Source: CAXXOK01 sp964640955 (lineage in GTDB: Bacteria; Bacillota; Clostridia; Christensenellales; Aristaeellaceae). Taken from it: a DNA stretch of 24,757 nt. Below, piece by piece: positions 15,275 to 23,039 of this stretch; the stretch's first letter is position 1, and each line of letters starts with the position of its first letter. The stretch is from the NCBI GenBank assembly GCA_964640955.1, contig CAZXJI010000034.1:1-24757 (forward strand), written 5' to 3'. A model generated the notes under the pieces. It was not told the origin of the DNA and ran no database searches. It was given only the letters and a program-made list of their open reading frames with translations. Position numbers and translations under genes: made by a program.

Positions 15275-16158
15275 TGAACGGCGGGAAGATTGAGATCCTG
15301 ACCTACGAAAACGAGAACGGCGAATCGCTGGTGTTCTCCCACGCGGCGGCGTTCTGCCCACAGGAAGTCACGGGGCTCACCGACGTGCGCTCCACGATCT
15401 ACTCCATCCACTCCATGGGCCAGGACGGCGACACCTATGTGGCCAGCCGGATCGAGAGCCGGGAGATCGACATCTCCGGCGCCATCCGGGAACGCGATCC
15501 CGAAAAGGCACGGGAATATCGGCGCAAGCTCGCCCGGGTGCTCAATCCAAAGCTCAAAGGCGTCCTTTCCTATCAATATGGGTCCTTTTCAAGGATCATC
15601 GGCTGCTACGCGTCCAGTTCCCCCGTGGTGACCAAAAAGCCGCAGGAGATTTACCCCAAGTTCGCAGTGACGCTCTCGTGTCTGGACCCCTTCTGGCGGG
15701 AGGCGTCCGAGCGGCGCACGGATGTGGCCGCGTGGGTGGGCGGGCTGGAATTCCCGGTGGCCCTCGCCGCGACGGGCACGATGATCGGATACCGCCAGCG
15801 GAGCGTCATCGTCAATGTTTTAAACAACGGCGATGTGGAGAGCGGCATTCGCGCGGAGATCACCGCCGTCAGCACGGTCGTCAATCCCAAGATCCTGAAC
15901 GTCACCACAGGCGAGTTCCTCCGGTTCCAGCTGACGCTATCCGCTGAAGATACCCTCACCGTCTCCACCGGCTACGGCGAGAAGGGGGCCACGTACACCC
16001 ACGAAGGCACAACGGAGGACGCGCTCAAGTACCTGGACATCGACAGCACCTTCATGACGCTGGATCCGGGGGACAACCTCATCAAGTACGAGGCGGACGA
16101 AGGCGTGGACAATCTGCAGGTCGTGGTTTACCACAGCAACCGGTATCTGGGGGTGTAG
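15271..16158 (+). CDS. Distal tail protein (Dit-like, siphovirus tail family)
   Basis: 295 residues; ATG 15271 overlaps the tape measure stop, and ATG 15274 is an equal alternative. The N-terminal half (VTGLTDVRSTIYSIHSMGQDGDTYV, then ESREIDISGAIRERDPEKAREYRRKL) is the Sipho_tail pattern that forms the hexameric ring at the tail tip. The second half (GLEFPVALAATGTMIGYRQRSVIVNVLNNGDV onward) is a beta-sandwich typical of these proteins. It should connect tail tube, Gp37-like hub and fibres. Confidence 0.88.
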   Translation: MMNGGKIEILTYENENGESLVFSHAAAFCPQEVTGLTDVRSTIYSIHSMGQDGDTYVASRIESREIDISGAIRERDPEKAREYRRKLARVLNPKLKGVLSYQYGSFSRIIGCYASSSPVVTKKPQEIYPKFAVTLSCLDPFWREASERRTDVAAWVGGLEFPVALAATGTMIGYRQRSVIVNVLNNGDVESGIRAEITAVSTVVNPKILNVTTGEFLRFQLTLSAEDTLTVSTGYGEKGATYTHEGTTEDALKYLDIDSTFMTLDPGDNLIKYEADEGVDNLQVVVYHSNRYLGV

Positions 16159-16160
16159 GG

Positions 16161-17255
16161 TTGGAACTGTATATTTACGACACGTCCATGACGCTTCTGG
16201 GGATTCTGGAGGAGATCACTTCCCTCGTCTGGACGCGGCGGTACTGGGCGTGCGGGGAGTTTTCCTTGCTCGTACCCATGACAGAGAAGCACGCAAGTCT
16301 TCTCAGGCTCGGCCGGATCCTCGTCCGCCGGGATGCCGACGAGGCCGGTCAGATCCTCTACCGGCACATTGATAAGGACGCGGACGGGCTGGAGAGCGTC
16401 GAGGTGCAGGGCAAATTTCTGACCCACTGGATCGGAAACCGGCTCATCCTCCCCATCCTCTCCGCGGAGATGGGCACGCACGAATTGCTCGCCAAAATCG
16501 TGCGCGACAATCTCGTCAGCCCAGCGGACACAAGAAGGGCGGTTCCGAATCTTGTGATCGGCGACCTCTCCGGCGTAACTACGGACACCTACGCCTACAC
16601 CTCGGAGGAATTTGCCAACGCGCTGGATGTATGCACCGCCCGGGCGCAGCTGGCGAAGATCGGGTTCAAGATCACGACCGACCCCAAAACCAGGCTCCAC
16701 ACATTCACCGTATACAAAGGTCTGGATCGGACATCAAGCCAGACAGAGAACGCCCTGTGCGTGTTCTCCCCGGACTTTGACAACATCCTGGAACAGGAGT
16801 TTTCCGAAAGCGCGGAAAACGTCGCCACCGCGGTGTATCTGCAGAGCAGCGCCACCATCAGCACCGGCGCGCGGGAGTCCGTGGAGGTTTCGGACGATAC
16901 AAAGACCGGGCTTGACCGGATCGAGTACTTCTATGAAGCGTCGGACGTCTCCGATGATGGCGGCGACGAAACCGTCGATTACGCGGCGCTCCTTCGGGCG
17001 CAGGGCGCGTCCGTCCTGGCGGACAAGACAGAAAGTATCTCTTTCTCTAGCAAGATCAACACGGCGGCGAACCTCGCGTACAAAGAGGATTTCGACGTGG
17101 GCGACCGCGTCACCTGCCTGAACCGGAGATGGGGCGTCACCATCGACGCGCGGATTACGGAGATCGAGGAGGCCTACGAGAGCGGCAAGACCGAGATCAC
17201 CGCGACGTTCGGTTCCTCGCTCCCCACCCTGAACGACAAACTCAAATGGAGGTAA
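16161..17255 (+). CDS. Tail hub / tail-associated protein, ReqiPepy6 Gp37-like
   Basis: 364 residues from TTG 16161, two bases after the Dit-like stop, with GGGGTGTAGGG as the ribosome region. The start (MELYIYDTSMTLLGILEEITSLVWTRRY, then GEFSLLVPMTEKH) is that of the Sipho_Gp37 family, a tail hub protein found after Dit in many Clostridia and actinobacterial siphoviruses. C-terminal FDVGDRVTCLNRRWGVTIDARITEIEEAYESG is the usual end of the hub. There is no peptidase domain. It likely forms the trimeric plug onto which the fibres attach. Confidence 0.88.
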   Translation: MELYIYDTSMTLLGILEEITSLVWTRRYWACGEFSLLVPMTEKHASLLRLGRILVRRDADEAGQILYRHIDKDADGLESVEVQGKFLTHWIGNRLILPILSAEMGTHELLAKIVRDNLVSPADTRRAVPNLVIGDLSGVTTDTYAYTSEEFANALDVCTARAQLAKIGFKITTDPKTRLHTFTVYKGLDRTSSQTENALCVFSPDFDNILEQEFSESAENVATAVYLQSSATISTGARESVEVSDDTKTGLDRIEYFYEASDVSDDGGDETVDYAALLRAQGASVLADKTESISFSSKINTAANLAYKEDFDVGDRVTCLNRRWGVTIDARITEIEEAYESGKTEITATFGSSLPTLNDKLKWR

Positions 17256-17257
17256 GT

Positions 17258-18667
17258 ATGGCGGAGGCTTCCCGATTTTTCAACGCGGTGGACGGCGACC
17301 GTGTGTATTCCGCCGCCGACTGGGCGGAGTACTTCGCGTCCTTCATCGGAAACGGCGTGTTTGGTTCCCCGAGCACCAACCTGCAAGTCTCTCCCGGCGA
17401 CGGCATGAACGTGTCCGTGGCGGCGGGGCTCGCCTGGATCAACGGCTACTTCTACACGAACGACGCGGCGCTCACGCTGCCTCTCTCCACGGCGGATGGG
17501 ACGCTCCCGCGGATTGACCGGGTGGTGATTCGCTGGAGTCTCGCTAATCGCGCGATCTGGGCGGCGGTGAAAACCGGCACCGCGGCGTCCTCGCCCGTTG
17601 CTCCCGCACTTCAGCGGGATACGAGCGTGTACGAGCTGGGCATCGCGGATGTGTACGTGGCCGCTGGCGCGACCTCCGTCTCCTCCGCCAACATCACCGA
17701 CCGCAGAAGCGACAGTTCCCTGTGCGGCACGGTGTCCAGCATCGTGTCGGAGGCGCACACCCACGATCTGGCGGGAAGTTCTCTCACCGGCACGCTCCCC
17801 GTTTCCAAAGGCGGCACCGGCGGTGCGGACGCGGCGGCGGCGCGAACCAATCTCGGCATCACGCCCGCCAACATCGGTGCGTCCGGGACGGATCACACCC
17901 ACGGGTTGGCGGCGGGTTCGCTCACCGGGACGCTGCCGGTATCCAAGGGCGGCACCGGCGCTACGGACGCGAGCGCCGCCCGCACCAATCTGGGCGTGAC
18001 CCTTTCCAATCTCGGCGCGGCGGCTTCGGATCACTCCCACGCGCTGACGGACGCGGCGGTTACCGGGATCCTGCCCATCGCCAAAGGCGGCACGGGCCAG
18101 ACCACCGTGGCCGCCGCGCGGGACGCGCTGGGCCTGGGCAATACCACCGGAGCCGTGCCCATTTCAAGCGGCGGCACCGGCGCGACGAGTGCGTCCGCCG
18201 CGCTGACGGCGTTGGGCGCGGCCGCGTCGGGGCACGCCCACGCGCTGACGGATGCGGCCATTACCGGTACGCTCCCCATCTCCAAGGGCGGCACGGGCCA
18301 GGCCTCCGCCGCCGCGGCCCGGAACGCGCTAGGCCTTGGGAACACCACCGATGCGCTACCCGTGGCAAACGGCGGCACCGGTGCGACCACCGTCGCCGCG
18401 GCCCGGAATGCGCTGGGGCTTGGCAATACCTCCGGCGCGCTGCCCATTGTCAACGGCGGCACCGGGCAAACGAGCGCCGCGGCGGCAAGAAACGCGTTGG
18501 GCCTTGGCAACACCACCGGCGCGCTGCCTGTGGCCAACGGGGGAACCGGCGCGACTTCCGCCGCTGACGCTGTGGCGAATCTCGGCTACGCCGCGAACCT
18601 CGTGATCTATTCTTCCACCGAGCCCACCGTCGTGAACGGCAAACTCTGGCTCAAGCCCATCTCGTGA
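17258..18667 (+). CDS. Tail fibre / receptor-binding appendage 1 with GGTG repeats
   Basis: 469 residues from ATG 17258 (GGAGG upstream). Residues 1-160 are a conserved attachment domain (FFNAVDGDRVYSAADWAEYF, GLAWINGYFY, RIDRVVIRWS), seen in many Clostridia prophages right after the tail hub. Residues 175-445 hold eight GGTG motifs in alternating units such as TGTLPVSKGGTG, AARNALGLGNTTGALPVANGGTG and AASDHSHALTDAA, a fibre shaft repeat. The end (VIYSSTEPTVVNGKLWLKPIS) is short. The protein is probably a trimeric fibre. It pairs with the small beta protein that follows, and the pair is repeated downstream. Confidence 0.85.
   Translation: MAEASRFFNAVDGDRVYSAADWAEYFASFIGNGVFGSPSTNLQVSPGDGMNVSVAAGLAWINGYFYTNDAALTLPLSTADGTLPRIDRVVIRWSLANRAIWAAVKTGTAASSPVAPALQRDTSVYELGIADVYVAAGATSVSSANITDRRSDSSLCGTVSSIVSEAHTHDLAGSSLTGTLPVSKGGTGGADAAAARTNLGITPANIGASGTDHTHGLAAGSLTGTLPVSKGGTGATDASAARTNLGVTLSNLGAAASDHSHALTDAAVTGILPIAKGGTGQTTVAAARDALGLGNTTGAVPISSGGTGATSASAALTALGAAASGHAHALTDAAITGTLPISKGGTGQASAAAARNALGLGNTTDALPVANGGTGATTVAAARNALGLGNTSGALPIVNGGTGQTSAAAARNALGLGNTTGALPVANGGTGATSAADAVANLGYAANLVIYSSTEPTVVNGKLWLKPIS
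17770..18590 (+). repeat. GGTG-motif coding repeats of fibre 1
   Basis: Eight imperfect units each encoding GGTG plus a helical or turn segment, about 18 to 47 codons apart. Several are near-identical at base level, for example the ones encoding ALGLGNTTGALPVANGGTGAT. Similar units occur in fibre 2 (19440-20190). These give a substrate for recombination within and between the two fibre genes. Confidence 0.85.
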
Positions 18668-18680
18668 CGGAGGTGGATGT

Positions 18681-19325
18681 ATGGCGACGGCGACATATTC
18701 GGCCACCCTGTTCTCCCGGAAGTACAACGCTTCCGGCAACTACCTAAGCGACCGCGCCGGCCAGGGCGCGTACGCTTCCACCGGCAACCTGGTGGGCATC
18801 TGCAACTTCAAGACCCTCGACATGACAAACAAGGTGATCACCGGCATCACCTTCATCACCACCTGTATCTCCGAGGCCGGCGCGGGCAACTGGGCCACCA
18901 AGACGCTGAAGTTCCGGGAATCCACTGTGGCAAACCCCACCACCGGCACGGGCGGCACGGGATCCTCCTTTGTGGGCGGGACGCTCGGCAATCTCTCCGG
19001 CACCAACTTCTACAGTGCCAGCAACATCTCCCGCCCGGTGGACGCGGCCTCCACGCTGTTTGCGCGGCTGAAGGCGTACCTCGAGGGCGGCGGGCACACG
19101 CTGGTGCTCTACGCCGGGGACAGCACGCCGTCCAGCGGCTATTCGGACAACTACCTGTACCTGGACGCACTGAAGATCGTGGTGACTTACGAGGAGGGGC
19201 TGGTCTATTACGCCACGGACGGCGCGTTCCAGAAGTGCCAGATCTACTGGGCGTCAAACGGCGTGTGGGTACAGTGCGTCCCGTATTACGGCGCGGACGG
19301 GACATGGCATCAATGCGGCGGATAA
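18681..19325 (+). CDS. Small tail appendage protein 1: beta-sandwich plus three 13-residue Cys/aromatic repeats
   Basis: 214 residues from ATG 18681 with GGAGGTGG upstream. Residues 1-172 have a Ser/Thr/Gly-rich beta pattern like a carbohydrate-binding sandwich (the end SDNYLYLDALKIVVTYEEG resembles the closing strands of DNRLRE-type domains). Residues 175-213 are three tandem 13-residue repeats, each with an aromatic pair, a [DN]G turn, an aromatic residue (F183, W196, W209) and a Cys (C186, C199, C212). A protein with the same layout follows fibre 2. Likely role: a receptor-binding or decoration protein of the tail tip. Function not proven. Confidence 0.65.
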   Translation: MATATYSATLFSRKYNASGNYLSDRAGQGAYASTGNLVGICNFKTLDMTNKVITGITFITTCISEAGAGNWATKTLKFRESTVANPTTGTGGTGSSFVGGTLGNLSGTNFYSASNISRPVDAASTLFARLKAYLEGGGHTLVLYAGDSTPSSGYSDNYLYLDALKIVVTYEEGLVYYATDGAFQKCQIYWASNGVWVQCVPYYGADGTWHQCGG

Positions 19326-19341
19326 AGGAGCGTGAGAAACC

Positions 19342-20271
19342 ATGAGCGAACCTCTTGAGAAGGAAGTCCAGCTCCACGAGCGAAACGCCCAGGGGCAGGA
19401 CGTCCTCATCTACCCGCTCCCGCCCGGCGGGTACCCGCTGGCCGTTTCCAAGGGCGGAACAGGAGCGGACTCCGCCGCGGAGGCGTGCGAAAGCCTCGGC
19501 GCGGTCAAAAAGTCCGGCGACACCATGACGGGAAACCTGTCCATTACCGGCTATCTGTACCCGTCCGTGTACCTCATGCCCACCTACAACGGCGTCGCCT
19601 GCCGGGGCGTGATCGAGGGCAGCTACGTCGGCGCGGCGTCCTTCAGCGTGTTCGAGGACGCCAGCGGTTCGAACCGCAGGATGATCGAGGTGCGTTCCGC
19701 GTCGTACGCGCCCAGCATGGACAACGCGGCGCTTTTGCGCACGGCAGTGAACGGAACCTACTACGCCCACCGCATCTTCCATACCGGCATGGAAACGCCC
19801 GTTCCCGTCGGAAACGGCGGAACCGGAGCGTCCGACGCGGCGGGTGCCCGGGGCAATCTTGGCATCACGCCCGGGAACATCGGCGCGGCAGCGTCAAGCC
19901 ATACCCACGCGCTGACGGGTTCGGACATCACAGGCACCTTGCCTGTGTCCAAAGGCGGCACCGGCGCTGCCGACGCGGCGACGGCCCGGACCAACCTGGG
20001 CGCCGCGGCGTCGGGTCACACCCACGCGCTGACGGGCTCGGACATCACGGGCACGCTGCCCCTCTCCAAGGGCGGCACCGGGCAGACGAGCGCCGCGGCT
20101 GTACGCAACGCACTGGGGCTTGGCAACACCACCGGGGCGCTGCCCGTCGCCAACGGCGGCACCGGCGCGAGCTCCGCGAAGGCGGCGCTTCAGAACCTTG
20201 GCATCTTCTACGCCGACACGCTCCCCTCCGGGGGAACGGACGGGCAGATTTGCCTGGTGCCGGTGGGCTGA
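19342..20271 (+). CDS. Tail fibre / receptor-binding appendage 2 with GGTG repeats
   Basis: 309 residues from ATG 19342, with AAAGGAGCG upstream. It lacks the long attachment domain of fibre 1; instead it begins SEPLEKEVQLHERNAQGQDVLIYPLP, then a GGTG unit, then KKSGDTMTGNLSITGYLYPSVY (DTMTGNL is a common tail fibre motif) and a globular region up to FHTGMETPVP. Four more GGTG units follow from about residue 155, closely resembling those of fibre 1. The C-terminus is ADTLPSGGTDGQICLVPVG. It probably interacts with the tail tip or with fibre 1 and with the following small protein. Confidence 0.8.
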   Translation: MSEPLEKEVQLHERNAQGQDVLIYPLPPGGYPLAVSKGGTGADSAAEACESLGAVKKSGDTMTGNLSITGYLYPSVYLMPTYNGVACRGVIEGSYVGAASFSVFEDASGSNRRMIEVRSASYAPSMDNAALLRTAVNGTYYAHRIFHTGMETPVPVGNGGTGASDAAGARGNLGITPGNIGAAASSHTHALTGSDITGTLPVSKGGTGAADAATARTNLGAAASGHTHALTGSDITGTLPLSKGGTGQTSAAAVRNALGLGNTTGALPVANGGTGASSAKAALQNLGIFYADTLPSGGTDGQICLVPVG

Positions 20272-20274
20272 ATT

Positions 20275-20862
20275 ATGTCTGCGACCGTCACTTTCTACGC
20301 CAGCGAATGCGTCTGGGGCTCCTCGTCATTCAACTCCACGACGGACCTCAAGGTGGGCAAGACCGGCTCCTCGTCCTCCGACGGCACGAAATACAAGGGC
20401 CGGCTGACCTTTGACGCGATTCCCTCCAACTGGATCATCCGGAGCGTAACGCTCAAGCTCAATCGCATCGACAGTTACAACGCCCACACGCTGCTGTTCG
20501 GCGGCTCGACCTCGGGCGGGTTCAGCGCGTCGCTGGCGTTCTCGCTGACGCAGTCCATCTCGAAGGGCACCGGCTCAAAGTCCATTGATCTCACCGACTA
20601 CGCGTCCGTCATTCAAGGGTTCGGCGGCACGTGGTATCTGCACATCCGCCACGGCTCCGGAACCAACTCCTACACAGAGTTCAACGGCGACGAGGATTCG
20701 AACGCCAAGAAACCGCAGCTGATCATCGTGTACGATCTGGCGACGGTGTGGTATTTCAAAGACGGCGCGTGGGTCGAGTGCGAGGTGTGGTACCGGAACG
20801 GGGACGCCTGGGTCAAGGTGATCCCGTACTACAACAGCGGGGGAACCTGGATCCAAGTATAG
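20275..20862 (+). CDS. Small tail appendage protein 2: beta-sandwich plus three 13-residue Trp repeats
   Basis: 195 residues from ATG 20275, three bases after the fibre 2 stop; the ribosome site is weak, so translation may depend on coupling. Residues 1-155 are beta-rich with a DNRLRE-like appearance (TFYASECVWGSSSFNSTTDL, later FNGDEDSNAKKPQLIIVYD). Residues 158-195 are three 13-residue repeats with Trp at 166, 179 and 192 in the same place as F/W in appendage protein 1. Only one Cys (169) is in the repeats here, so the two proteins share the scaffold but not the Cys ladder. Probably the partner of fibre 2. It is the last gene before a terminator. Confidence 0.65.
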   Translation: MSATVTFYASECVWGSSSFNSTTDLKVGKTGSSSSDGTKYKGRLTFDAIPSNWIIRSVTLKLNRIDSYNAHTLLFGGSTSGGFSASLAFSLTQSISKGTGSKSIDLTDYASVIQGFGGTWYLHIRHGSGTNSYTEFNGDEDSNAKKPQLIIVYDLATVWYFKDGAWVECEVWYRNGDAWVKVIPYYNSGGTWIQV

Positions 20863-20888
20863 CGCGGAACGCGCGGAAAAACAAGCAC

Positions 20889-20915
20889 GGCCGCTCCATC
20901 TCGGGGCGGCCTTTT
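20889..20915 (+). terminator. Rho-independent terminator after the tail genes
   Basis: A 9-bp stem, GGCCGCTCC with GGGGCGGCC (one G-U pair), around the loop ATCTC, is followed by TTTT. It lies 27 bases after the last appendage gene and 28 before the holin start. It would reduce read-through from the structural operon into the lysis genes. Confidence 0.85.
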
Positions 20916-20942
20916 CATAGCAACAGACGGGAGGAAACAAAC

Positions 20943-21389
20943 ATGCGGGATTTTTCCATTGACCTCATCTGGGCGAAGATTCAGATGGCGGCGGCTGCGG
21001 TGGGCGGCTGGCTGGGGTACTTTCTGGGCGGGTCGGACGGGCTTCTCATCGCGCTCATCGTGTTCGTGACGCTGGACTACGTGACCGGCGTGATGTGCGC
21101 GATCATCGACAAAAAGCTCTCCAGCGAAGTGGGATTCAAGGGCCTGTTTCGCAAGATGCTGATCTTCGCGCTGGTGGGCGTGGGGCATATCGTGGACACG
21201 AACGTGGTGGGTTCCGGCAGCGCGCTGCGCTCGGCGGTGATCTGCTTCTATTTGTCCAACGAGGGGCTCTCGGTACTCGAGAACGCGGCGCACATCGGCC
21301 TGCCCGTGCCGGACAAGCTCAAGGACATCCTGGCGCAATTGCACGGGCGGGAGGACGACAAGACGGATGCTGGGGATACCGGGAAATAG
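20943..21389 (+). CDS. Phage holin, TcdE-type (toxin secretion/phage lysis holin family)
   Basis: 148 residues from ATG 20943 with GGGAGG upstream. It has hydrophobic spans at about 15-30 (AAAAVGGWLGYFLGGSDG), 33-53 (LLIALIVFVTLDYVTGVMCA) and 70-90 (MLIFALVGVGHIVD), a LDYVTGVMCA motif, and AVICFYLSNEGLSVLENAA near the end. That set is characteristic of the phage_holin_4 (PF05105) family to which the clostridial TcdE belongs. It forms pores in the cell membrane at the end of infection so the endolysin reaches the wall. The C-terminal 25 residues are charged and cytoplasmic. The gene sits just before the endolysin, as usual. Confidence 0.9.
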   Translation: MRDFSIDLIWAKIQMAAAAVGGWLGYFLGGSDGLLIALIVFVTLDYVTGVMCAIIDKKLSSEVGFKGLFRKMLIFALVGVGHIVDTNVVGSGSALRSAVICFYLSNEGLSVLENAAHIGLPVPDKLKDILAQLHGREDDKTDAGDTGK

Positions 21390-21455
21390 AGGAACGCTTG
21401 AGCGCGCGCTTGGGGCGCAGATGATCGGCTCATTTTTGAGCGAAAGGTGGTTTCA

Positions 21456-22481
21456 ATGGCGATTATTAAAGTACCTATCTCAAGATTTGTGGACTACATT
21501 CAGTGGTGCCTGGAGCACAAGTGCGGCTACATCATGGGCGCGTATGGGCAGGATCCGAAGAAGTGGGCCGCGGACAGCTGGTGGTTTACCCAGTACAAGG
21601 GTGAGCAGCGCAAAAAGGCGCTCTATTGGCGGGAAAACGCGCCGCTGGTCATGGACTGCAACGGACTCGCCGAGGGCTGTTACCTGAAGGAGACCGGCGT
21701 GAACATCAATTCCCGAGCGCGGAACAACTACTCCTCGTGGTGTTCTCCCAAGGGCACCGGAAAAATCCCGGCGGCATATCGCGTGCCCGGCGCGGCGGTG
21801 TTCATTCACAACGGTTCCTATGTGAGCCATGTGGGGTTCCTCTCAAAGCCGGTGGACGCGGACAAGCCCGAGGGCGACTGGTGGGTCATTGAAGCGCGCG
21901 GTGTGATATACGGCGTCGTGGCCACGAAGCTCAGCGCGCGGGGCTGGAACCGCTGGGGGCTGATGACGAAGTACTTCGACTACGCGGAGGAAGCGCAGAC
22001 CGCCGACACAGAATTGGAATTTGGACATCGTGAATTGTCTTGCGGCGATACCGGCGCCGACGTAAAGGCGCTGCAGGAGGCGCTTATTTCTCTCGGCTAT
22101 TCCTGCGGGAAGTGGGGCGCGGACGGCGAGTTTGGGAAGGCGACGCGTAGCGCCGTTCTCGCGTTCCAGACCGCGAACAACCTTGCCGCGGACGGGATCG
22201 TCGGCGAAAAGACCGCGGCGGCCTTAAACGCGCTGCTCCCCGAGAGCGGCGAGGAAGTGGAAACAACCGAAGAAGCCATCGTCAAGCCGCAGGTCAAGGT
22301 CACGGGCGGCTCGGTGTACCTGCGCACGCTTCCGTCCACAAAAGGGGCCATCCGTGGCGTTGCGCACAAGGGCGATCTTCTGGAGAGTGCCGGCGACGCC
22401 GTCGGCGGCTGGTTCCCGGTGCTGCTGGACGGCGAGGTGTGCTACATCTCCGGGAAGTACGCAGTGTCCGCTGGGACATAA
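21456..22481 (+). CDS. Endolysin: NlpC/P60-like peptidase, peptidoglycan-binding and SH3 domains
   Basis: 341 residues from ATG 21456 (AAAGGTGG upstream; a GTG at 21447 is less likely). Residues 5-175 are an NlpC/P60-like papain-fold peptidase with Cys68 in MDCNGLAEGCY, His125 in SHVGFL and Glu146 in VIEARG. Residues 190-261 form a PG_binding_1 domain (LSCGDTGADVKALQEALISLGY ... GIVGEKTAAAL). Residues 278-337 are an SH3-type cell-wall domain (VTGGSVYLRTLPSTKG). It cleaves cell-wall peptides after the holin opens the membrane; there is no signal peptide, as expected. Compact layout of one catalytic and two binding domains is common in clostridial phages. Confidence 0.9.
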   Translation: MAIIKVPISRFVDYIQWCLEHKCGYIMGAYGQDPKKWAADSWWFTQYKGEQRKKALYWRENAPLVMDCNGLAEGCYLKETGVNINSRARNNYSSWCSPKGTGKIPAAYRVPGAAVFIHNGSYVSHVGFLSKPVDADKPEGDWWVIEARGVIYGVVATKLSARGWNRWGLMTKYFDYAEEAQTADTELEFGHRELSCGDTGADVKALQEALISLGYSCGKWGADGEFGKATRSAVLAFQTANNLAADGIVGEKTAAALNALLPESGEEVETTEEAIVKPQVKVTGGSVYLRTLPSTKGAIRGVAHKGDLLESAGDAVGGWFPVLLDGEVCYISGKYAVSAGT

Positions 22482-22517
22482 ACCTTTATAAAGTAGGCAC
22501 GCTTCGACAATTATCAC

Positions 22518-22551
22518 CGCGATTCAGCTTTGTGCTGGGTCGCGTTTTTTT
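22518..22551 (+). terminator. Strong rho-independent terminator after the endolysin
   Basis: An 11-bp stem (22518-22528 with 22534-22544, including two G-U pairs) around TTTGT, followed by seven T. It closes the lysis transcription unit 36 bases after the endolysin stop. Confidence 0.92.
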
Positions 22552-22616
22552 ATTTTGTCGGTCGGTGTCCACATTTCTGCCCTTCCTGTCAGCAGGTAAA
22601 TGAACACAAAAATGCG

Positions 22617-22677
22617 TTGACGGGATTTCCCCAGACAAAAGAGTTATCTTGATAAACTCGCTCAACAGAGCAATCAT
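22617..22677 (+). promoter_or_regulatory. Probable promoter and operator region of the excisionase-integrase pair
   Basis: The 176-base gap between the lysis terminator and the HTH gene is AT-rich. TTGATA (22649) and AATCAT (22672) are spaced by 17 bases and would start transcription a short way before the HTH gene. An imperfect inverted repeat, GAGTTATC-TT-GATAAACTC (22641-22659), overlaps the -35 box and could be an operator. TTGACG (22617) is an orphan -35-like box. Sites seen directly; function inferred. Confidence 0.5.
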
Positions 22678-22727
22678 GTCTGCTGATCCCCGAGACAATC
22701 CGTTTTTGTGAAAATCATGAGGAGGTT

Positions 22728-23027
22728 ATGGACGTGGAGAATAATCGACTGAACGACATGCTGGAAAGGTACGGTGAGGTTTGTACGCAGAAGGTTGCGG
22801 CGCAACTACTGAACGTAGTGCCTCGCACCATTTCTCGGATGATGGACGAAGGGCGTCTGCGCCGGGTGGATCGCCGCGTCGATGTGCGTTCCATCTGCGA
22901 ATACATCGAGAACCCGAAAAAGGCGAACTTCACGGCACGAGCCAACAATACCCGACCCAAGACCAGCATCAGTCAGGGGGATTTTCTTACGGCAGCGCGT
23001 ACTGGCAGATGGGCACCCAGAAGGTAA
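22728..23027 (+). CDS. Helix-turn-helix protein, excisionase-like
   Basis: 99 residues from ATG 22728, with GGAGG upstream. Residues 17-62 are a winged helix-turn-helix of the MerR/excisionase type (VCTQKVAAQLLNVVPRTISR, then RVDRRVDVRSICEYI). The C-terminal 35 residues are basic and unstructured (KKANFTARANNTRPKT ... RTGRWAPRR). It sits immediately before the integrase (12 bases) and shares its transcription. Likely role: a recombination directionality factor or a regulator of the integrase; the two cannot be separated from sequence. Confidence 0.7.
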   Translation: MDVENNRLNDMLERYGEVCTQKVAAQLLNVVPRTISRMMDEGRLRRVDRRVDVRSICEYIENPKKANFTARANNTRPKTSISQGDFLTAARTGRWAPRR

Positions 23028-23039
23028 AGGAGGTCAACC

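Noticed and set aside
13306..15361. Long minus-strand open frames opposite the tape measure gene
   Set aside because: They overlap each other and the repeats, with Ser/Ala/Val or Arg/Gly/Asp low-complexity translations. Shadows of the repeated GC-rich gene.
17770..18590. Regular repeats considered as a CRISPR array
   Set aside because: Repeats are in frame, encode GGTG motifs and vary in length and sequence; there are no unique spacers and no cas genes.
18681..20862. Diversity-generating retroelement targets at the ends of the appendage genes
   Set aside because: There is no reverse transcriptase or template repeat in the window, and the C-terminal repeats are a fixed 13-residue pattern rather than a variable C-type lectin end.
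20943..21389. Toxin secretion system implied by the TcdE-type holin
   Set aside because: No toxin gene is present; the holin sits beside an endolysin in a normal lysis cassette.
22486..22698. Minus-strand frame of 70 residues between endolysin and HTH gene
   Set aside because: It crosses the strong terminator and has no ribosome site or recognisable domain.
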